This document shows positions 1-6,066 of a stretch of DNA of 8,648 bases, one piece after another. The DNA lies in the NCBI GenBank assembly GCA_947630865.1, contig CANRJE010000066.1:1-8648 (forward strand), in the 5' to 3' direction. Origin of the DNA: an uncultured Bacilli bacterium. GTDB taxonomy: Bacteria > Bacillota_I > Bacilli_A > RF39 > UBA660. How positions within the stretch are numbered: position 1 is the first letter of the stretch; each line of letters opens with the position of its first letter. Below the pieces are notes generated by a model. It was not told where the DNA came from, searched no databases, and saw only the letters and a list, made by a program, of their open reading frames with translations. The translations under genes and the position numbers were made by a program.

Positions 1-1302
1 CCTACAGTTTATCATTATGCTCATATTGGAAATTTAAGAAGTTATATAGAAGAAGATTTACTAGAAAAAAGTTTAAATTATTTAGGTTATCATGTTGATA
101 GAGTTATGAATATAACTGATGTTGGACATTTAACAAGTGATGCTGATACTGGTGAAGATAAAATGTTAAAAGGTGCTAAAAGAGAACATAAATCAGTTTT
201 AGATATAGCTAAATTTTATACGGATGCTTTCTTTAAAGATTGTAAAAATTTAAACATTAAAAAACCAGATACTGTTGTTCCAGCTACTAGTTTAATTTCT
301 GAATATATTAAAATAATTTCTAAATTAATGGATACAGGTTATGCTTATTTTAGTAATGGAAATGTTTATTTTGATACATCTAAGTTAAAAGATTATTATG
401 TTTTAACTAATCATAAAGAAGAAGATATGATGATTGGAGTTAGAGATTCAGTTTTAGAAGATAAAAACAAAAGAAATAAAACAGATTTTGTTTTATGGTT
501 TACGAAGTCTAAATTTGAAGATCAAGAGTTAAAATGGGATTCTCCTTGGGGATTAGGTTATCCGGGTTGGCATATTGAGTGTTCAGGAATTTCTATGAAA
601 TATTTAGGAGAATATTTAGATATTCATTGTGGTGGAGTTGATAATATATTTCCACATCATACAAATGAAATTGCTCAAAGTGAATCCTATTTAGGTCATA
701 AATGGTGTAATTATTGGTTTCATGTTGAGCATTTAAATGTTAAAAACAGTAAGATGAGTAAAAGTAAAGGAGAGTTCTTAACCGTATCTTTATTAAAAGA
801 AAAAGGTTATAATCCTTTAAGTTATAGATATATGGTATTGGCTAGTCATTATGGAAAACCTATTGAATTTTCTTTTGAAGCCTTAGAACAAGCAGAAACT
901 AGTTATTTGAAATTAAAAAAGAAAATTAGTTCTTTAAATAAAAATAAAAGAGAACTTGATAAAGAAAAATATGATTATTTCAATGATAAATTTAAAGATG
1001 CTCTTAGTAATGATTTAAATACAGCATTTGCTTTAACAGTATTATATGATGTTTTAAAAAGTGATATAAATGATTATACAAAAGTAAAATTAGTTGAGAG
1101 TTTTGATAAAGTTTTATCACTTGATTTATTAAAAGAAGATAAAGAAGAAATAAGTTTAGAGATTCAAGAATTAGTTGACTTAAGAAATAAATATAAGGGG
1201 GAAAAGAATTACGAGGAAGCAGATAAAGTTCGACAAAAGTTACTTGATTTAGGTTATAAGATATTAGATACAAGAGACGGTGTTAAAATAGAAAAAATAT
1301 AG
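1..1302 (+). CDS. cysS: Cysteinyl-tRNA synthetase, 5' end cut by window
   Basis: Class I aminoacyl-tRNA synthetase that charges tRNA-Cys with cysteine in the cytoplasm. The reading frame is open from base 1, and the first residues (PTVYHYAHIGN) are the family's HIGH-type motif (HIGN, nt 22-33). About 30 N-terminal residues, including the first zinc cysteine, therefore lie outside the window; 433 residues are inside, against about 460-470 for the family. The KMSKS motif is intact at 751-765. The remaining zinc ligands are present: Cys at 580-582 (WHIECSG), the first His of the HHTNE motif (655-657) and its Glu (667-669). Residue three of that motif is Thr where most family members have Glu; it is not a metal ligand. 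The C-terminus carries the usual ADKVRQKLLDLGY tRNA-binding helix region. It is the first visible gene of an operon with yugP, mrnC, rlmB and a sigH-like gene. Confidence 0.97.
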   Translation, partial: PTVYHYAHIGNLRSYIEEDLLEKSLNYLGYHVDRVMNITDVGHLTSDADTGEDKMLKGAKREHKSVLDIAKFYTDAFFKDCKNLNIKKPDTVVPATSLISEYIKIISKLMDTGYAYFSNGNVYFDTSKLKDYYVLTNHKEEDMMIGVRDSVLEDKNKRNKTDFVLWFTKSKFEDQELKWDSPWGLGYPGWHIECSGISMKYLGEYLDIHCGGVDNIFPHHTNEIAQSESYLGHKWCNYWFHVEHLNVKNSKMSKSKGEFLTVSLLKEKGYNPLSYRYMVLASHYGKPIEFSFEALEQAETSYLKLKKKISSLNKNKRELDKEKYDYFNDKFKDALSNDLNTAFALTVLYDVLKSDINDYTKVKLVESFDKVLSLDLLKEDKEEISLEIQELVDLRNKYKGEKNYEEADKVRQKLLDLGYKILDTRDGVKIEKI

Positions 1303-1313
1303 GAGATGATTAA

Positions 1314-2009
1314 ATGTTTTATTATTATGGTTTGGATCCAACTTATGTATTAGTCTTAATAGGTTTATTAATTACAATTATTGCTCAAATTTTTGTAAGT
1401 TCTTCATATAGCAAATATAAAAAAGTTAAATCAAAGAGTGGTTTAGAAGGTTTTGAAGTTGCAAGACATATATTAGATAACAATGGATTAACAAATATTG
1501 ATATTGTTGAAACAAGAGGAGAATTAACTGACCATTATGACCCAACAAGAAAAGTTATTAGATTATCACATGATATTTTTCATGGTGATTCTATAGCTGC
1601 TGCAAGTGTTGCTGCTCATGAATGTGGTCATGCTGTTCAAGATAAAGAAAACTATTTCTTTTTAAGACTTCGTGCAGCGATTCTTCCAATTGTTAATTTT
1701 TCAAGTTATGCTGGTTATATTTCTATTGTTTTAGGGTTGTTATTTTCTACAAAACTTATATATCTTGGTATTTTCTTTGAACTTGCCGTTTTACTTTTTC
1801 AATTAATTACGTTACCTGTTGAATTTGATGCTTCTAAAAGAGCAGCTAAGTTTTTAGAAAAGGAAGCACTAGTTGAAAAGAAAGAACAAGAAGGTAGTAA
1901 GAAAATGTTAAGGGCTGCAGCGATGACTTATGTTGCTTCTGTTGTAACAGTTCTTCTTCAAATATTAAGACTTATATTAATAGCTTCTAGTGATAATAAT
2001 CGAAGATGA
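1314..2009 (+). CDS. yugP: YugP-type membrane zinc metallopeptidase
   Basis: Putative membrane-embedded zinc protease of the YugP family (Zn_peptidase_2); its substrates are not well established. The 231-residue length is close to Bacillus YugP. A hydrophobic N-terminal helix spans about residues 10-30. It is followed by a domain with HECGH (102-106), the HExxH zinc site, preceded by the typical TRKVIRLS and AAASVAAHE context. Two or three more hydrophobic helices follow (about 122-145, 147-168 and 203-225), with the conserved LPVEFDAS segment (167-174) that probably supplies a further zinc ligand. The start is set by AGGAG (1301-1305), which overlaps the cysS stop codon, with 8 bases to the ATG. 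The last four bases overlap the mrnC start (ATGA). It sits between cysS and mrnC, which are adjacent in Bacillus, so it appears to have been inserted into a conserved operon. The family call is confident; the biological role is not. Confidence 0.9.
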   Translation: MFYYYGLDPTYVLVLIGLLITIIAQIFVSSSYSKYKKVKSKSGLEGFEVARHILDNNGLTNIDIVETRGELTDHYDPTRKVIRLSHDIFHGDSIAAASVAAHECGHAVQDKENYFFLRLRAAILPIVNFSSYAGYISIVLGLLFSTKLIYLGIFFELAVLLFQLITLPVEFDASKRAAKFLEKEALVEKKEQEGSKKMLRAAAMTYVASVVTVLLQILRLILIASSDNNRR

Positions 2010-2380
2010 ATACTATAGAAATAAATAGCTTAGTACTTGCATATTTAGGAGACTCTGTTTATGAAGAATACGTGAGAGAATATCTAATAAAAAAGGGAAT
2101 TAGTCACGTTAAAGACCTACAAGAACAATCTCTTTTCTTTGTAAGTGCTAAAAGTCAAGCTAGAATATTAAAAGAACTAATAGATTTAAACATTTTTAGT
2201 GAAGAAGAAATGGAAGTTATTAAAAGAGCTAGAAATACAAAAGTTAATTCCCATCCTAAAAATTGTAGTATTATTGAGTATCATGAAGCAACATCTCTTG
2301 AAGCTTTATTTGGATACTTAAAATTAAATAATAAAATAGAAAGGTTAGAAGAAATTATAAATAAAATACTTCTAGGATAA
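2006..2380 (+). CDS. mrnC: Mini-ribonuclease III
   Basis: RNase III-like nuclease without a double-strand RNA-binding domain; in Bacillus it matures 23S rRNA. The 124-residue length fits a single catalytic domain. Visible family motifs are LAYLGDSVYE (11-20, acidic metal ligand Asp16), the RARNTKVNSHPKN block (74-86) and the second acidic motif YHEATSLEALFGYL (92-105, Glu99). The ATG overlaps the yugP stop in an ATGA arrangement and has only a weak ribosome-binding site, so translation is probably coupled to yugP. Four bases separate it from rlmB. The cysS-mrnC-rlmB neighbourhood is the classic Firmicutes one and supports the assignment. Confidence 0.95.
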   Translation: MNTIEINSLVLAYLGDSVYEEYVREYLIKKGISHVKDLQEQSLFFVSAKSQARILKELIDLNIFSEEEMEVIKRARNTKVNSHPKNCSIIEYHEATSLEALFGYLKLNNKIERLEEIINKILLG

Positions 2381-2383
2381 TAT

Positions 2384-3082
2384 ATGTTAGTAAGTGGTCG
2401 TAATAATGTTAAAGAAATTTTAAAAAATTTTTCTTTAAAAAATAAGATAAAAAAGGCATATTGTACTGAAAAATTTAATGAATTAGATATTTTGTCCTTA
2501 GTAGAAAAAGCCAAAATTCCTTTAATTTATAAAGAAAAATGGGAATTGGATAAACTTGCAAAAAATAATCATCAAGGTATAATATTAGAGGTGGAGGATT
2601 TTTCCTATGTAGAGTTAGAAAGTCTTATAAAAAAAGACAAATGCAATTTAATAATTCTTGACCATTTAGAAGACCCTCATAACTTGGGAGCTATTATTAG
2701 AACGGTGGAGGCTTCAGGTATTGATGGAATTATTATTCCTAAAAATAGAAGCGTATCTGTTAATGAAACAGTTATGAAAACTAGTGTTGGAGCACTTTAT
2801 AATGTTAAAATAGCAGAAGTTACCAATTTAAATCAAACAATCAAAAAATTGAAAACTCTTGGCTTTTGGATAATTGGAACTGATATGGACGGAGAAGATT
2901 ATAGAAATATCAACTATCCAGATAAATGTGCTTTAATAATTGGAAGTGAAGGTTTTGGTATGTCAAGACTTGTTAAAGAATCATGTGACTACATAGCAAA
3001 AATTCCTATGAATGGAAAAATTAACAGTTTAAATGCTAGTGTAGCAGCTGGTATTATGATATATGAGTTAATTAGAAAGTAG
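2384..3082 (+). CDS. rlmB: 23S rRNA (guanosine-2'-O)-methyltransferase RlmB, SPOUT/TrmH family
   Basis: Predicted to 2'-O-methylate a guanosine of 23S rRNA (position 2251 in E. coli numbering) using S-adenosylmethionine. The N-terminal substrate-binding domain starts at SGRNNVKEIL (4-13) and ends near the NHQGIILEV segment (62-70). The SPOUT catalytic domain follows with motif 1 around Asn100 and Arg106 (HNLGAIIRT), motif 2 IIGSEGFGM (185-193) and motif 3 IPMNGKINSLNASVA (207-221). At 232 residues it is slightly shorter than typical RlmB. The ribosome-binding site AGGA (2374-2377) overlaps the mrnC stop. TrmH paralogues of other specificity share these motifs, but the gene order with cysS and mrnC favours RlmB. 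Confidence 0.93.
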   Translation: MLVSGRNNVKEILKNFSLKNKIKKAYCTEKFNELDILSLVEKAKIPLIYKEKWELDKLAKNNHQGIILEVEDFSYVELESLIKKDKCNLIILDHLEDPHNLGAIIRTVEASGIDGIIIPKNRSVSVNETVMKTSVGALYNVKIAEVTNLNQTIKKLKTLGFWIIGTDMDGEDYRNINYPDKCALIIGSEGFGMSRLVKESCDYIAKIPMNGKINSLNASVAAGIMIYELIRK

Positions 3083-3087
3083 GAAAT

Positions 3088-3690
3088 ATGTATAGTAATG
3101 ATAATGAAATATTATATATGATTAATGAAAGTGATGATAATTATCGAATTATTTTGGATAAATATCGTCCTCTTATTATTAAAATTTGTTCTTCTTATCA
3201 GAATTCCTTTAAAGAATTTGGTTTTGAACTAGAAGATTTAATTCAAATTGCTAATATGGCTGTTGTTGATGCTATTAGAAATTATAGTGATAATAAAAAT
3301 ACAATGTTTTATACTTATTTAATTCATTGTATTAAAAATAAAATATTAAATGAGAGTCGTAAGCAAAGAACTAATAAAAAGAAAGTCTTAAATAAAGCTT
3401 TATCTTATGAAGATATAGTTTCAGGGTATACTGGTAATCCTCTTGAAATATTACCAGATAAGAAAGCTAAAGACCCATATGATATTCTAGTAGAAGCTGA
3501 AGAGGAAGTGAATTATATAAATTTTTTAAATTCATTACCATTTGAAGTAGCTTTAGTCTATGAAATGAAACAAAATGGTTTTAAAAATAAAGATATATGC
3601 TTATTTTTGGAAATAGATATACAAGAATTATTAAAATCAATGAAATATGCTAAGATGGAACTATCAAAATGGTTGATGATTTTTAATTAG
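3088..3690 (+). CDS. SigH-like sigma-70 family RNA polymerase sigma factor
   Basis: Alternative sigma factor that would direct RNA polymerase to a set of promoters. Region 2 is recognisable: helices at about 20-65 contain LEDLIQIANMAVVDAIRNY (48-66), followed by the region 2.3/2.4 stretch with FYTYLIHCIKNKIL (74-87) and a basic segment (91-103). A linker of about 40 residues leads to a region 4-like helix-turn-helix at about 145-195 (LNSLPFEVALVYEM, then NKDICLFLEIDIQELLKSMKYAK). Region 4 is poorly conserved compared with Bacillus SigH. Its place after cysS, mrnC and rlmB is that of sigH, and 200 residues compares with about 218 for Bacillus SigH. The intervening yacP/rae1 gene is missing. 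AGGA overlapping the rlmB stop gives the start. What it controls here, in an organism that may not sporulate, is unknown. Confidence 0.82.
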   Translation: MYSNDNEILYMINESDDNYRIILDKYRPLIIKICSSYQNSFKEFGFELEDLIQIANMAVVDAIRNYSDNKNTMFYTYLIHCIKNKILNESRKQRTNKKKVLNKALSYEDIVSGYTGNPLEILPDKKAKDPYDILVEAEEEVNYINFLNSLPFEVALVYEMKQNGFKNKDICLFLEIDIQELLKSMKYAKMELSKWLMIFN

Positions 3691-3798
3691 ACTTAAATCA
3701 ATTTTTTATTAAAATACAAAGAAGATTTATCTGAAAATTATTTTTATTTAGATGAATTAGAAGTAGTTAAATAGAAAGTATCTTTTATTGTTGATGAT

Positions 3799-3817
3799 AA
3801 AGAGTTTAACTCTTTTT
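3799..3817 (+). terminator. Weak intrinsic terminator after the cysS-sigH-like operon
   Basis: The perfect inverted repeat AAAGAG / CTCTTT (3799-3804 with 3810-3815, loop TTTAA) runs into a short T tract (3813-3817). The stem is AT-rich and the T run is broken by A at 3818, so termination may be partial. It lies about 110 bases after the sigma gene stop and just before the next candidate promoter, which is where an operon end is expected. Confidence 0.5.
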
Positions 3818-3843
3818 ACTTTACAAAAATTTTCATTTATTAC

Positions 3844-3872
3844 TTGTAAATATTTATATATTAAGGTAAAAT
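3844..3872 (+). promoter_or_regulatory. Candidate sigma-A-type promoter for the thioredoxin-like gene
   Basis: TTGTAA (3844-3849, 4 of 6 to TTGACA) and TAAAAT (3867-3872, 5 of 6 to TATAAT) are separated by 17 bases. The pair lies between the weak terminator and the gene starting at 3906, giving a 5' leader of roughly 25 bases. In such AT-rich DNA partial matches are common, so this rests mostly on spacing and position. Confidence 0.45.
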
Positions 3873-3905
3873 AAATGTGAATTTATTGATGTGAGTGAGG
3901 TTATT

Positions 3906-4454
3906 ATGAAAAAGAAAGAGTATCAAAAGAAAATGGCAAAAGAAAAGAAAGCCTTAAAAGACTTAGAATTAAATGATTCTAGTAAAAATATCAAGAATGG
4001 AATTATTATAGGAATCTCAGTCATTGCTTTTATTGGTTTAATGTTTGTTTTTACGAAAATTAAAACTGGAGAATGGAATTTATTTACTAAAGAAAACTCT
4101 CCTACTTATAGTGCTGAAATTCAATCAACAAAAATACTATGTGGTTCTATTTTAAATAGAAGTGACTCTGAATACTTTGTTTTAGCTTATGAACTTAGTG
4201 AAGATGAAGCAAGTCTTTATGAAAGTATTTTAGAGCGTTATAATGAATCTGAAAAGAAATTACCTTTATATAAAGTTGATTTAGGAAATAGCAGAAATAA
4301 TATTTGTTTAGGAGAAAAAGTTAATATAACTAACAAAATAGAAGATTTAAAACTTAGTATGCCAACGCTTCTTCAAATTAAATCAGGAAAAATAGTGAAA
4401 TCTTATACAACTTATGATACAATTAAGAAAACTTTAAATAGTTATGTAGATTAA
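3906..4454 (+). CDS. Membrane-anchored thioredoxin-like protein without CXXC
   Basis: I do not recognise a named family. From the chosen start the protein has 182 residues: a very basic N-terminus (MKKKEYQKKMAKEKKALK), one hydrophobic helix at about 32-51, then an extracellular domain if the positive-inside rule holds. The second half resembles a thioredoxin fold: a strand-like segment EYFVLAYEL (89-97), a helix (99-113), another strand LYKVDLGN (121-128) and a MPTLLQIKSGKIV segment (152-164) with the cis-proline position (Pro153) typical of thioredoxins. No CXXC is present; the only cysteines are Cys79 and Cys134, far apart. ATG at 3906 is preferred over the in-frame GTG at 3891, because a GTGAGG ribosome-binding site sits 5 bases before the ATG while nothing suitable precedes the GTG. 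It is transcribed as a single gene between a candidate promoter and a good terminator. The fold is inferred from sequence pattern only. Confidence 0.65.
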   Translation: MKKKEYQKKMAKEKKALKDLELNDSSKNIKNGIIIGISVIAFIGLMFVFTKIKTGEWNLFTKENSPTYSAEIQSTKILCGSILNRSDSEYFVLAYELSEDEASLYESILERYNESEKKLPLYKVDLGNSRNNICLGEKVNITNKIEDLKLSMPTLLQIKSGKIVKSYTTYDTIKKTLNSYVD

Positions 4455-4473
4455 CGCAATATCTACTTTTTTT
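4446..4473 (+). terminator. Intrinsic terminator overlapping the stop codon of the thioredoxin-like gene
   Basis: The perfect 6-bp inverted repeat GTAGAT / ATCTAC (4446-4451 with 4461-4466, 9-base loop) is followed directly by seven T (4467-4473). The 5' arm lies in the last codons of the gene and the TAA stop (4452-4454) is in the loop. This separates the thioredoxin-like gene from the ECF-like operon that starts about 20 bases further on. Confidence 0.8.
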
Positions 4474-4495
4474 AATATAGTAAATGGGGTGTTTT

Positions 4496-5302
4496 ATGGA
4501 GTCTTTTTTAGAAATTAAAGATTTAACTTTAAAACTTGGTGATAAAGTTTTTTTTGAAAACTTTAATTTAACTATCGAGAAAAATTCATTTGTTAGTATC
4601 ATTGGTCCAAATGGAAGTGGAAAAAGTTTATTAACAAAAGTATTAAGTGCTATTCTTCCAACTACTGATATGGTAACTCTTGATGGAATTAAATTAAATA
4701 AAGATAATGTTTTAAAATACCTAACAAAAATTGGAGTAGTTACCAATGATTTTAATCAAGAATTTCTATTTAAAAAAGTTAAAGACGAATTAGCCTATCC
4801 CTTACTTAATCTTGGTTATCCTGAACATAAAATTAATAAACAAATTGCAAGTATTGCAGAATTTTATCAAATAGGAGATTTATTAAACAAAAATATAGAT
4901 GATTTAACCATATCTTTAAAGAAAAAATTATTAATTATTTTAGCTCTTATTCATGAACCTACATTATTAATATTAGATGATGCTTTTTATGAAATGGATT
5001 CTAATGAACAAAAATTCATGTTAGAAAAACTTTCTATTCTAAAAGAAAAAGGTTTAACTATTTTAAATATAACTAGTAAATTAGATACAGTTTATAATAG
5101 CAATAAAATATATATTTTAAATAGACTACAAATTGAAGGATCTGGTAAGAAAGAAGAAATATTAGAAGATATTAATAAATTATTAGACTTAGGTTTTCAA
5201 ATTCCCTTTTTTCTTGATATCTCTAATAAATTAAAATATTACAAAATACTTGATAAAACATATTTTGATTTGAATGAATTAGAAGGTGCTTTATGGAAAT
5301 AA
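4496..5302 (+). CDS. EcfA1-derived ABC ATPase with altered catalytic motifs
   Basis: ATP-binding subunit related to EcfA1 of energy-coupling factor (ECF) vitamin and metal-ion importers; 268 residues, near family length. Walker A is intact (GPNGSGKS, 37-44) and a Q-loop glutamine is present (Gln88 in FNQEF). The signature motif expected as LSGGQ is LTISL (137-141). Walker B is LLILDD (157-162), with Asp162 where the catalytic Glu normally stands. The switch histidine is Ser194 (NITSKLD). The C-terminus (LDLGFQIPFFL, 230-240, to ELEGALWK) matches the EcfA1-specific tail. I chose ATG 4496 over the in-frame ATG 4484 because GGGGTG lies 4 bases before 4496 and 4484 has no ribosome-binding site. 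The gene overlaps the next by 10 bases and begins the ecfA1-ecfA2-ecfT-truA order. ATP binding is likely; hydrolysis may be slow or lost. Confidence 0.85.
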   Translation: MESFLEIKDLTLKLGDKVFFENFNLTIEKNSFVSIIGPNGSGKSLLTKVLSAILPTTDMVTLDGIKLNKDNVLKYLTKIGVVTNDFNQEFLFKKVKDELAYPLLNLGYPEHKINKQIASIAEFYQIGDLLNKNIDDLTISLKKKLLIILALIHEPTLLILDDAFYEMDSNEQKFMLEKLSILKEKGLTILNITSKLDTVYNSNKIYILNRLQIEGSGKKEEILEDINKLLDLGFQIPFFLDISNKLKYYKILDKTYFDLNELEGALWK

Positions 5303-6066
5303 AATTACATAGTAAGAAAGAGAAAAATAATTTAAAAAACATGAATATTAATTTTAAACCAGGAGTTATTACAGGTATTTATGGAGATTTTTTTAAAACA
5401 ATTCCGGATATGATTATTAAGAATAATTCTTTTTCCAATTATAAAAAAATAAGTTATATAGAAAGATTAAATAAAGATACATTTCTAACAGAGAAAGTAA
5501 GTGATGAATTTTATTTAATTAAAAAAGATATAAATGTTAAGGAAGAAGAATATTTAGATAAAATAATATCATCTTTAAAAATGGTTGGATTAAAAAAGAG
5601 TTATTTAAAAAGAAAAATTAATACTCTTTCTAAAAGTGAAAAAAGACTTCTTGATTTTGCTTTAAAATTAGTTACAAGTCCTGATATTATTATTATAGAT
5701 GAACCATTTTTATATTTAAATAATGAATATATTTTTAGTTTAAAAAAAATATTATTTGATTTAAAAGAAAAGTATTCTAAAACAGTAATTATTTTAAGTA
5801 ATGATTCTAATACTTTATATGAATTAACTGATGAAGTTATTATTATGAAAGATAATATAATTTTAATAAGAGATACAACTAGTAGAACTTTTAGGGAATT
5901 TGAGTTTTTAGAAAAAAATGAGATACTCTTGCCAGATATGGTTATGTTTATGAGAAGAGCTTTAAATCATGATGAAAAGTTAACAGAAACTAAGGATAGG
6001 GATACCTTAATTAAGGAGGTTTTGAAGTATGCTAAAGAGACTAATTGCGAAACACAAAGCGATTGA
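5293..6066 (+). CDS. EcfA2-derived ABC ATPase with degenerate Walker A
   Basis: Second ATPase of the pair, related to EcfA2; 257 residues. The P-loop region is broken: GIYGDFFKT (28-36) keeps a Lys-Thr but lacks the glycine-rich loop. The signature is LSKSE followed by KR (112-118), partly like LSGGQ. Walker B is intact with its catalytic Glu (IIIIDEP, 132-138). The switch histidine is replaced by Asn170 (LSNDSN). The C-terminal segment LLPDMVMFMRRAL (212-224) matches the EcfA2 tail. Paired with the preceding protein, the only plausible composite nucleotide site is Walker A of EcfA1-like with the LSKSE of this subunit; the other site lacks both Walker A and a signature. Start and stop overlap the neighbouring genes by 10 and 38 bases, so the three genes are probably translated together. 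TGA is the stop codon. Confidence 0.82.
   Translation: MEIKLHSKKEKNNLKNMNINFKPGVITGIYGDFFKTIPDMIIKNNSFSNYKKISYIERLNKDTFLTEKVSDEFYLIKKDINVKEEEYLDKIISSLKMVGLKKSYLKRKINTLSKSEKRLLDFALKLVTSPDIIIIDEPFLYLNNEYIFSLKKILFDLKEKYSKTVIILSNDSNTLYELTDEVIIMKDNIILIRDTTSRTFREFEFLEKNEILLPDMVMFMRRALNHDEKLTETKDRDTLIKEVLKYAKETNCETQSD
6013..6020 (+). promoter_or_regulatory. Strong ribosome-binding site inside the EcfA2-like gene
   Basis: AAGGAGGT is a near-perfect Shine-Dalgarno sequence, the best in the window. It lies 8 bases before the ATG at 6029 and inside the coding region of the preceding gene. It fixes the start of the EcfT-like gene despite the 38-base overlap, and suggests a high translation rate for the membrane subunit. 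Confidence 0.85.

Larger units (their letters stand above)
3691..3905 (+). other. Gap between the sigH-like gene and the thioredoxin-like gene
   Basis: These 215 bases hold no complete gene. They contain a weak intrinsic terminator (3799-3817) and a candidate promoter (3844-3872), listed separately. Between 3697 and 3774 there is an open stretch in the same frame as the sigma gene, bounded by stops and lacking a usual start codon. It reads coding-like (acidic, ending in ELEVVK) but is short enough to be chance. The rpmG, secE and nusG genes expected here from Bacillus order are not present. Confidence 0.5.

Noticed and set aside
1004..1273. Antisense open frame within cysS
   Set aside because: It is the complement of a well-conserved gene, has low-complexity Leu/Tyr-rich composition and lacks family features.
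2281..2514. Antisense open frame across the mrnC/rlmB junction
   Set aside because: It lies opposite two confidently identified genes and has no recognisable protein features.
3891..3905. GTG start for the thioredoxin-like gene, adding five residues
   Set aside because: No ribosome-binding site precedes it, and these bases themselves form the GTGAGG site for the ATG at 3906.
4476..4481. TATAGT as a -10 box for the ECF-like operon
   Set aside because: No -35 match lies 16-18 bases upstream, and the start site would fall too close to the ATG at 4496.
4484..4495. Upstream ATG for the EcfA1-like gene
   Set aside because: No Shine-Dalgarno precedes it, and the GGGGTG just after it is well spaced for the ATG at 4496.
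4423..4746. Antisense open frame opposite the terminator and the start of the EcfA1-like gene
   Set aside because: It overlaps a clear Walker A coding region on the other strand and shows no motif or ribosome-binding site.
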